In this document: positions 56,863-64,000 of the stretch, piece by piece
Numbering within the stretch: position 1 is the first letter of the stretch
Layout of the letters: every line of letters begins with the position of its first letter
From: a virus
DNA length: 64,000 bases
Virus record (IMG/VR): IMGVR_UViG_3300029319_008466
Coordinates: 1-64,000 of that record
Strand: one strand, 5' to 3'
The notes under the pieces: generated by a model
Databases searched by the model: none
What the model saw: the letters and a program-made list of their open reading frames with translations, nothing else
Told to the model about the DNA's origin: nothing
Made by a program: the position numbers and the translations under genes

Positions 56863-59757
56863 ATGGCTGAAAAATGTGAAATATTCGGAGATCTTGTTCC
56901 CAATGTATACATTGATAAAATATTTTTGCAAGAAGATCGTGTTAATGTGACATTAAAATTGGTGGACCGCCCTCAAGACGGAGGATTGACCGCTATTTTG
57001 GGACAAGTAGATTTAAACAAATACCTTAAGATACATTGTATATTAGCAACTGGTGCTGGTGCAGGTTCAGACGCAGAAGCCGTCGAAAACGGACTAGATA
57101 ACAAAGACCACATATCTCAAGGGCCCCACACACTTCCTGGGCTTTGGCGTCAGCGAGGGCTAGACACATTTAGTTCTTATGTGATCGACCAACAAGGCAA
57201 TATAAATTTGGTAAAAGATTTTGAATTTTTCGCCCCTTACACTTCAAATACCGATTTTGAAAATCTTTCTGTTTTTGCATTTGCCCAACTTGACACGAAA
57301 CAACTGGAATCCGATTTAAATACCTCGGCTAAAATTCCTGTGGTTTTGCCAGAAAGTTTGATTAATCTATCTAGCCCCTATATTCATGAAATTGTAATTA
57401 AAGATTTTAAAATTGTGTCACTAATGAAGGCTTACGAGATACAAGGTACCACTTCAATTTATGTGCCGAAGACCGGATTGGGACAACATGATCACACTTA
57501 TCAAATCGACTCATCTGGAAACGGATATACAGAATATGCAGTCTCCCCCGCAGATCCCCAAATTAGACACAGGCATCGTGTTATAGCGGGTATTGTACAG
57601 GAAGCACAAAGTGCAGGCGTAGGATCTCACATTCATGAGTTAGTAGAGACATTTATTAATGTTTACAATGTTCACGATTTTAGAATCAGAAATACAATAA
57701 ATGCACTTATTGCCGAATTCGATGAAATAATTGATCTTGCAACGACTAACTTTCCAGAACAAACAAAAATTTTAAATAGCGCAATTTCACAAGATTCATA
57801 TTTTACACAATTTTATGTAACCAAAGATGCAACAAAAACAGCAAGATTTTTGTTTGCATTTGATAGAGCCCGATACATTTTTGAAAACTCAGCATATTCT
57901 AAATTGATTAAAGCTATGAGTGATAATATGAAACAAAAAATATTGTCAGAATCAAAAATAACACAGTTTAAACTTGTGCGACAACAAGTAAAAGAAAACA
58001 TCTCCCACAATCGATTGGGCACACCTCTTAGAGATTATAGATTTTTTGGAAATGGAACGTTTGATAAGATAGTCGTAGATTCATTAAACAATTCTAATAT
58101 AACAGAAATAGACGTATTGTTACCTGATCAAGTGGACACATCGAATTCTGATATTAGATTTTATACTGGCGAGGATATATCTATAAAATCCGAAACTGAT
58201 GGAAAATTTCGTTACGCCTTGGACATGGAAATAAATGATGCATTTATATCAATTGTAAAAGAACAGCTACAGCTATTATCAAACGCAGCAGGCACTTATG
58301 CAGAATATACAACAAAGGCTCAGATACCCAATTATTACGATCATATGACAAGAACATTTTTAGTAACTAATTTTTTTGACATACCTGCTTCTTTCAGCTT
58401 TAATAAAGCGACACTGTTCGTTCCAGAGCTAACAAGGTTGACTGAAATTGTTGATGCCTACTTAAATACTTTGGGGCTTTTTGTTAATATCTCTTCGAGA
58501 CAATCAGATTTTCAACTCGCTATATTAAACTTTATACGTTCAGACATAGGCACAATTGATGGTGTATTGTTGTTCAGTGATATGCTTAATGATTTAATCG
58601 CAGAAGTTAACAAAATTTTAAAAATCTCACACTCAGTGGGAAGCGTTGAGAGCGCATCTGCTGTAGAAAAGACAAATAAAATATTTGCGTTTGGAGGCAA
58701 AACACATACTCCCGCAATGTACCACAGACATGTATTCAAAAACGTTGTAGATGCCAGGTATTATAACGAAAAATGGGTCGATAATATTAGTAAAGAATTC
58801 GTGTCCACAGCAGCAGGTCCATTTGGTGCAATTCCCACACCAAGGTTTGCGGCTTTTGGCAGATTGAATATTTATACGGAGGATGATCTTATAGCAGCCA
58901 CTTCGACGTATTCAAAAACCGCTGAAACTACAGAGGAGCAAGCATATTACGTTTCTCCAAAATACAAGACAACACAATCGTTAAAAAAACTGTCTGAGAT
59001 TATTGCAGAATCGCCAGGCTTTTCTGAAAACCTGTTGATAGACGAGTTAAGTGCAGCAGATTTAAGTGATAAAAAGTTTGATGAAACAATATTATCAAGC
59101 GTTATTCCTCCGGTTGATGAGCCACCTAGTTTTGAAGTTTTGACCAATTTTCTTGTTCCAACCGTAAGCACTCCGATCCCCTGGCCAGGTCCATTCTCAC
59201 CAAGTTTCAGTATATCTATGAACAAAATTTTATTAAGAGACGCCACGTTTATAGATTATGAAAAAGTTAATTTAGAACGAATGCAAACCACTGGTCAATA
59301 CTTTTTTTGTCGGCAAAGAAAGCGCTCAGACATGGAAGTCTTTGATAGCTATTTTTTATTAACGCCCTCAAGCCCTGTACCATTTGAACAAATGGAGCCA
59401 GAAGATCCGTCAACAATGGGCGAAGAAAAGCCAAGCGAGACTAAAGCAGGTCCGGTTGCTCAAGTAGCTGTACCGGGACTGGGCCCCGATATAACGGTTT
59501 TTGAAGATCAACAAAACAGTCAATCATATTACATTGGACCAAGAGAGTCAAAATTTCAAATTGAGCGCGATGTGCAATTGACCATCGAAGAGGAAGAAAA
59601 TCCTCAAATTTACATTGGGTCGCGAGGCGGAGGCGTAGATCTCGTCGATGCTGCTGCAACAATTACTACGCTAACAAAAGAACAGAATAAAACAAAAGAA
59701 AAGAAGACAGTAAGAAAAGATGTTGTCGATGTGATCAAAGGTGGGGGGTATAACTAA
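56863..59757 (+). CDS. Virion structural protein, 964 residues, with H-x-H sites
   Basis: Starts five bases after the previous stop. No enzyme motif is seen. Four H-x-H pairs occur: H209-D-H211, H236-R-H238, H256-I-H258 and H621-R-H623. Such pairs bind iron or zinc in several phage tail and fibre proteins, so a metal-stabilised fibre or hub is possible. Other regions are helical (for example FVTKDATKTARFLFAFDRARYIF). The last ~100 residues are acidic/basic and low complexity. The stop directly abuts the next ATG. Confidence 0.72.
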   Translation: MAEKCEIFGDLVPNVYIDKIFLQEDRVNVTLKLVDRPQDGGLTAILGQVDLNKYLKIHCILATGAGAGSDAEAVENGLDNKDHISQGPHTLPGLWRQRGLDTFSSYVIDQQGNINLVKDFEFFAPYTSNTDFENLSVFAFAQLDTKQLESDLNTSAKIPVVLPESLINLSSPYIHEIVIKDFKIVSLMKAYEIQGTTSIYVPKTGLGQHDHTYQIDSSGNGYTEYAVSPADPQIRHRHRVIAGIVQEAQSAGVGSHIHELVETFINVYNVHDFRIRNTINALIAEFDEIIDLATTNFPEQTKILNSAISQDSYFTQFYVTKDATKTARFLFAFDRARYIFENSAYSKLIKAMSDNMKQKILSESKITQFKLVRQQVKENISHNRLGTPLRDYRFFGNGTFDKIVVDSLNNSNITEIDVLLPDQVDTSNSDIRFYTGEDISIKSETDGKFRYALDMEINDAFISIVKEQLQLLSNAAGTYAEYTTKAQIPNYYDHMTRTFLVTNFFDIPASFSFNKATLFVPELTRLTEIVDAYLNTLGLFVNISSRQSDFQLAILNFIRSDIGTIDGVLLFSDMLNDLIAEVNKILKISHSVGSVESASAVEKTNKIFAFGGKTHTPAMYHRHVFKNVVDARYYNEKWVDNISKEFVSTAAGPFGAIPTPRFAAFGRLNIYTEDDLIAATSTYSKTAETTEEQAYYVSPKYKTTQSLKKLSEIIAESPGFSENLLIDELSAADLSDKKFDETILSSVIPPVDEPPSFEVLTNFLVPTVSTPIPWPGPFSPSFSISMNKILLRDATFIDYEKVNLERMQTTGQYFFCRQRKRSDMEVFDSYFLLTPSSPVPFEQMEPEDPSTMGEEKPSETKAGPVAQVAVPGLGPDITVFEDQQNSQSYYIGPRESKFQIERDVQLTIEEEENPQIYIGSRGGGVDLVDAAATITTLTKEQNKTKEKKTVRKDVVDVIKGGGYN

Positions 59758-62517
59758 ATGGCTGTAAAAAAATGCGAAGACTTGGAAGTCTTTGCCGTAG
59801 AAGGAACCCGAGAAGGAGAAAACGGTAGCGGACAAGGAAAGGCTCCAAAGAAAAAGAAAAAAGTGCTTTTACCTTCTGCTCTTGGAAAAACATTTCAAGC
59901 AGTTGAGAATGCAAATTTTAGTAATCCCGCTGATTCAAAACCTGCGGTGTTACAGGCAACAAAATACAATAAATTTATATTTTTCGACCCAAGTGGAGTT
60001 TTAGATCGATTTAGAGGACAGCATGGAAAATTCTGGACTTTTAATGAGGGGTTGGTTTATGTTAATCCAACTTTAGAAGCGCTTTATACACCACCGGAAA
60101 ACGCAGCGGGAAATTATGGCAGCAAGATTGGCATTTTTTCTATAGATCTCAGCCAACCGATTACCGAAATACCTCCTTCAAAATCTTCGTTGATAAGCAC
60201 ATATCAACAGAACATGGTAATACAAATTGCACCAGAAGTTGTTGACTCTATGGTAGATGACAACGGCAATCAAGGCACTTATAACCACGTAGCTGCCGTC
60301 TGGAACACATTCGTCAACGGTGGTACCTATAACGATTATACAGCAAAACCTTTGTTTGACGTGGACACACAGTTTACAGATCATTATTTTACTTTAAATT
60401 TGCCATTTTCTAAAAATGAATTGGAAAGATATGTAAATCTTTTAAATCACCCCGCACAAGTTTCGGTTGAACCAGATTATGATTTTTATATAAATTATTA
60501 TGAAAACTTAATTAAAAGAAAAACAATCAAAGAAACAATGTTGCCAAACATGTATTCTCAAATTACGAGAACAAAAAACTATGAACAAAACTTGCACGAC
60601 CAGGGTGTGTTGATTACTCCAAACACTTACAGAAGAGATTATTTTAATAGGTGGGCAAAAAGAGTCCTTAACAATCCGAAACAAGCACTTGCCAGCGGAA
60701 ACAAATATAAGAACATTGCAATTGGCAGTGGTGAAATTGATGTTATTTTGGGATACAAAGAGCAAGAAAATTTATACCCCATGAACATTAATATCAATCT
60801 CCAAACTGAGCGAACTGGACATATGCTTATCGCCTGTGACGAAGCGGGCATGACCAATGACGTTATGAAGTTTGCAATGAATGAAATCATGGAAGGTGTA
60901 TCCCCAGCCGCTGGGCCTCCCAGATATGTGAACTTGTCCACGAATATAAACTTTGCACAGTCTAAACAAAAAATCGTTGTTACAGATATAGAAGACTTTA
61001 CTAAAAGTAAATGGTGGATGATGCCATCAACTACAATTGAGTCTACTTCTAAAATGCAGGCAACATTAGAACAGTCTGATGTTCAGGTTATGGATTTGGG
61101 CACTTGGTTGACAATTAATTTAGATGCAGAATCAGAAGGGACAGAATACCTTAAGAAAACCAATTTTGATCGCGATCATATTTTCTTAGGCATTAGTACA
61201 GATAAGTCTCAACAACCAAACGAGTGCAACAGTTTTGAGCAAGCATTAAAATCAATAATATTAACTGGAAAGATAAATTCAATACTGCAAGATAAATTTA
61301 GAACATTTGAAGAACTGCTGGCTGGCGAAGAGGCATATAATGAAACTCTCATTTATGAAATTGTACAATATTCTGCAAACGATACAACAACACCACTCCA
61401 AAGAATATTTGTACCAAATACGGAAAAGCTATCCCTTTTAACTTATATCGACACACAAGTCAAATACGATAAGCAATATACATATGAAATATATGCACAC
61501 CAATTTATTGTTGGTACAAAATATCAATATAGTGATCTTAAAATGCAAAGCCAATCGCAGTCCAATTCCAGCGCTGCCTCGATGTCAACGCAATCTTATG
61601 TCACAGATCCAGATGTTTTTTCATATGATAACCGTGTAGGTATCAAAGTTAACTTTGAGCCATCCCTTGCAATTGCTAGAGTACAAATTTATAAACAAAA
61701 TGTTAGAGTGTTAGATGATGCACCTATTGCTCCGAATGTAGATATTGTGCCATACAAAGGTGTCAATAATAATATCTTAGTCAATCTTAGCGGAAATTCA
61801 GGGAGATATATGTTGCGACCAATAATCATCAATGCAAGGGACGCAAAGTTTGTACGAAAATATAAACAATCAAGACATATTTTGCCTCACGAAAGAATAC
61901 AATTTAGTTCAGATGATCCGGTAGGCAGGTTTGAAGCTTATAGGGTTGATGAACCACCAAAGAATTATAAATCTTTTGCTGGAAAAATATTAACAATTGT
62001 TGGCAACAACAAGGCTAGTTCTGCATCTTTTGTAGACACAATGCAACCAAACAAAAAATATTATTATACGTTTAGGGGGATTGACATTCATGGAAATCGT
62101 TCTAATCCTACACCAGTTTACCAAGTTGAGCTAGTTGATCAAAACGGCGTAATTTTCTTTAATACCAGTATTTATGAGTTTCCAACTGAATCGGGTCGAA
62201 AAACGCCAACAAAAATTGGCAGAAGATATCTAAAAATAAATCCAAATTTAGTGCAATCACTAATTAACTATGATATATTTCTTTCTAATTTGTCATCTGC
62301 TTATGATGCAAACAATGTAATGTTGGGGCATGCCAATAAGCCTGTTTGGAAAAAAAGGTTTAAAATTAGGGTAACGTCAAAACATTCTGGAAAGAAATTC
62401 GATATTAACTTAACCTGTAAAGTTCAATTTGATAAAAAAGACAAGAATAAAAAAACAGCATCCCAAGCTAACAGCACAAAGGGAGGCGGAATGTCCCCTT
62501 GGTGGAACACTTCTTAA
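59758..62517 (+). CDS. Virion structural protein, 919 residues, FnIII-like segments
   Basis: Begins immediately after the preceding stop. A basic stretch KAPKKKKKVLLP follows an acidic start. Two segments look like fibronectin-type-III strands: VKYDKQYTYEIYAHQF (about 567-583) and KKYYYTFRGIDIHGNRSNPTP (about 765-785, key residues Y-x-F-R-x-x-D-x-x-G-N-x-S-x-P). Others are beta-rich without a family match. No signal peptide. A fibre or baseplate-associated protein is the most likely role. Confidence 0.72.
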   Translation: MAVKKCEDLEVFAVEGTREGENGSGQGKAPKKKKKVLLPSALGKTFQAVENANFSNPADSKPAVLQATKYNKFIFFDPSGVLDRFRGQHGKFWTFNEGLVYVNPTLEALYTPPENAAGNYGSKIGIFSIDLSQPITEIPPSKSSLISTYQQNMVIQIAPEVVDSMVDDNGNQGTYNHVAAVWNTFVNGGTYNDYTAKPLFDVDTQFTDHYFTLNLPFSKNELERYVNLLNHPAQVSVEPDYDFYINYYENLIKRKTIKETMLPNMYSQITRTKNYEQNLHDQGVLITPNTYRRDYFNRWAKRVLNNPKQALASGNKYKNIAIGSGEIDVILGYKEQENLYPMNININLQTERTGHMLIACDEAGMTNDVMKFAMNEIMEGVSPAAGPPRYVNLSTNINFAQSKQKIVVTDIEDFTKSKWWMMPSTTIESTSKMQATLEQSDVQVMDLGTWLTINLDAESEGTEYLKKTNFDRDHIFLGISTDKSQQPNECNSFEQALKSIILTGKINSILQDKFRTFEELLAGEEAYNETLIYEIVQYSANDTTTPLQRIFVPNTEKLSLLTYIDTQVKYDKQYTYEIYAHQFIVGTKYQYSDLKMQSQSQSNSSAASMSTQSYVTDPDVFSYDNRVGIKVNFEPSLAIARVQIYKQNVRVLDDAPIAPNVDIVPYKGVNNNILVNLSGNSGRYMLRPIIINARDAKFVRKYKQSRHILPHERIQFSSDDPVGRFEAYRVDEPPKNYKSFAGKILTIVGNNKASSASFVDTMQPNKKYYYTFRGIDIHGNRSNPTPVYQVELVDQNGVIFFNTSIYEFPTESGRKTPTKIGRRYLKINPNLVQSLINYDIFLSNLSSAYDANNVMLGHANKPVWKKRFKIRVTSKHSGKKFDINLTCKVQFDKKDKNKKTASQANSTKGGGMSPWWNTS

Positions 62518-62597
62518 ACATGTGAGCTTTTAAACGCCTTAAATTTTTGGCAGTTTAATATAATCTAATACTAATTAATAATACGGAGAATACATAA
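62518..62597 (+). promoter_or_regulatory. 80-base intergenic leader with TATAAT
   Basis: The longest gap in the virion region. TATAAT at 62559-62564 is a perfect -10 hexamer, but no acceptable -35 lies 16-18 bases upstream and no TGn precedes it. TTAAA (62539-62543) and TTTAA (62554-62558) form only a 5-bp hairpin. ACGGAGAA (62582-62589) is the RBS of the next gene. A promoter is plausible, not shown. Confidence 0.3.
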
Positions 62598-63500
62598 ATG
62601 GCATTTCTTGACAACTCGGGAGACATTATACTCGATGCAGTCCTAACAGATACGGGAAGAATGAGACTAGCAAAGGGTGATGGCTCTTTTAATATTGTGA
62701 AATTCGCTTTAGGCGATGATGAAATCAACTACGAACTTTACGATAAAAATCACACAAGTGGTTCCGCATATTATGATGTGGAGATTTTACAAACACCCGT
62801 GTTGGAAGCGTTTACAAACAATGCCTCATCGATGAAGTCGAAGTTAATGACAATTTCGAGAACTAATCTTCTTTATTTGCCAGTTATGCTTAGAAATACA
62901 ACTGCTGGACTTGGAAATGCTAACACAATTAATGTGCTTTCTGTTGTTGTCGATGCTGCTACTTCTGGTGACACTGGAGATAATGACATAATTAATTATT
63001 TGGGGGCCGGTCAGTATATTGATGGATACACATTGACCAACAATACTACACCAGTTGTAATTGATCAAGGTATTCAATCTACCGATATTGGACCTGCTGC
63101 TTCCCAGACCATAGATCCAGATTTAAAAGAGACACAGTTTATTATTGAAATGGATAATCGTTTGGGCATACTGATTGATCAAAACGGAACTGACGCAACT
63201 CCATCATTTATTGACGATGATAATATTGCTTCTTATTATCTTACAGATACAACTAATACAACTTTCTTCGATGCTCCTAATTTCTCCACAGAGCAAATTA
63301 AAGGACCGCAAGGAAATAGACTTAAATTCCTTGTCCGTCCGACCGGAGATTTGCAGGCAAGCACCTATTTGTTTACTCAAATTGGATCAACTGACACATA
63401 TACAGATGCTGTCTATATAATTGATACAACTATTAGAATTTCCGGCGCAACAACAGGATATTATGTGGATATCCCAATTAGATATATCAAGAAGCAATAA
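62598..63500 (+). CDS. Virion structural protein with 'LTDTGRMRL' N-terminal module
   Basis: 300 residues behind a clear ACGGAGAA. The first ~60 residues (ILDAVLTDTGRMRLAKGDGSF, FALGDDEINYELYD) share the module of the protein at 55742. Then a Thr/Asn/Asp-rich beta region follows, typical of trimeric tail-fibre or collar proteins, ending in IPIRYIKKQ. No catalytic motif. Small proteins with this N-terminus are frequent in uncultured marine phages. Confidence 0.78.
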   Translation: MAFLDNSGDIILDAVLTDTGRMRLAKGDGSFNIVKFALGDDEINYELYDKNHTSGSAYYDVEILQTPVLEAFTNNASSMKSKLMTISRTNLLYLPVMLRNTTAGLGNANTINVLSVVVDAATSGDTGDNDIINYLGAGQYIDGYTLTNNTTPVVIDQGIQSTDIGPAASQTIDPDLKETQFIIEMDNRLGILIDQNGTDATPSFIDDDNIASYYLTDTTNTTFFDAPNFSTEQIKGPQGNRLKFLVRPTGDLQASTYLFTQIGSTDTYTDAVYIIDTTIRISGATTGYYVDIPIRYIKKQ

Positions 63501-63512
63501 CAGGATTTAAAT

Positions 63513-64000
63513 ATGGCTACAACATTTAAGACATTAACCGCAAACGACATTACAAATACAAGAACTTTGCTTCACGAGGCCATTCCCTTGACCGGAACAA
63601 TCTCTTCTGGTACTTATAATGCGGAGGGATCTGATGAAAACATTAAAACGTTTTCTCATGGAATGTTTGAGTCCGTATTTGACTATCCTTATTTAAGCTC
63701 CTCTGCTAATCATATTTACGATATTAGTTACGGAATTTCAACTGGTTCCGTTTTTTCTGCGTCTACAACAATCCAAGGCGCAAAGAAGGTAAATATTTAT
63801 AATCAAATGGCATCTGTGCTTGTTGGACATGATTCTGTCGGCAAAATCCAACGATTTGATCAAGATGGTGATTTAGCCGGTGGCGGCTTCAAGATCAATG
63901 ACGCTGTGTTTTTCAATTTCTCAAGACTTTTAGTAAAAGATGAGATTAAAAAAGGCAGCTTCTCTCTGCAATTTTTAACAGGTGCAACTCCACTTCCTCT
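63513..64000 (+). CDS. Virion structural protein, N-terminal part (runs off the window)
   Basis: ATG 63513, after CAGGATTT, opens a frame that continues to the right edge (162 residues visible). It begins TTFKTLTANDITNTRTLLHEA, is rich in Ser/Thr/Gly and contains alternating beta-type patterns (for example YDISYGISTGSVFSA). No family motif was recognised. Position and composition fit another structural protein of the same block. Confidence 0.72.
   Translation, partial: MATTFKTLTANDITNTRTLLHEAIPLTGTISSGTYNAEGSDENIKTFSHGMFESVFDYPYLSSSANHIYDISYGISTGSVFSASTTIQGAKKVNIYNQMASVLVGHDSVGKIQRFDQDGDLAGGGFKINDAVFFNFSRLLVKDEIKKGSFSLQFLTGATPLP

Noticed and set aside
62518-62597. Rho-independent terminator after the 919-residue protein
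   Set aside because: The only inverted repeat is a 5-bp AT stem, and there is no GC-rich stem or U-tract after it.

Overview
The window is a dense, AT-rich stretch in which every supported gene lies on the + strand, with short gaps and many 1-20 base overlaps. It reads as part of a large marine T4-like contractile-tailed phage (myovirus). The evidence is GPW_gp25 and baseplate-J (gp6-type) wedge proteins, a gp55-like late sigma factor, a PIN-PhoH protein, three tRNA genes (Arg-TCT, Thr-TGT, Asn-GTT), and small acidic and membrane proteins of the kind found in marine T4-like phages. No photosynthesis gene, integrase, transposase or CRISPR array was seen, and the host cannot be named from this window.

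Layout. (1) 1-4192: the tail of a basic protein, tRNA-Arg, two tiny membrane/secreted ORFs, tRNA-Thr, a DUF2061-like membrane protein, PIN-PhoH, a conserved acidic protein, an HExxH metallopeptidase, an unknown protein and a RecB/Cas4-like PD-(D/E)XK nuclease. (2) 4202-31990: an almost uninterrupted ~28-kb island of about 30 sugar and glycan genes. It holds at least five glycosyltransferases plus a GT42/DUF115-like candidate, an acetolactate-synthase-like TPP enzyme next to a PanB homologue, two DegT-family sugar 3-dehydratases with His in place of the PLP lysine (RfbH/E1-like and ColD-like), 4,6-dehydratases and other SDRs, NeuB and NeuA, a class III aminotransferase, two methyltransferases, a B12-type radical SAM enzyme, cupin and RmlC-like epimerases, a miniature two-gene TPP enzyme, and a split HldE. 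tRNA-Asn with its own extended -10 sits inside the island. (3) 31980-33868: small conserved phage proteins and the gp55-like sigma factor. (4) 33868-64000: virion and baseplate genes, including a baseplate protein with an alpha/beta-hydrolase domain, an M15 peptidase, a spike/hub-like protein, structural proteins of 1776 and 3101 residues, gp25 and gp6.

How the genes could work together. The island contains plausible partial routes to several activated sugars: a 3,6-dideoxy or branched sugar (RmlB-like, RfbH-like, TPP enzyme, perhaps PanB), a CMP-nonulosonate-type sugar (NeuB, NeuA and the GT42-like transferase), a GDP-6-deoxy or colitose-like sugar (GMD, ColD-like, fucose-synthase-like, GT10), and ADP-heptose (HldE halves). 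No flippase, polymerase or O-antigen ligase was recognised. The products may therefore feed the host's envelope pathway or decorate a cytoplasmic acceptor such as virion proteins; both are inferences. LPS-type gene clusters are already known from marine cyanophages such as P-SSM2, so the phenomenon is not new. The combination here is what deserves attention: the TPP enzyme with PanB, a possible -1 frameshift signal at the end of panB, the two His-type dehydratases and the minimal split TPP enzyme.
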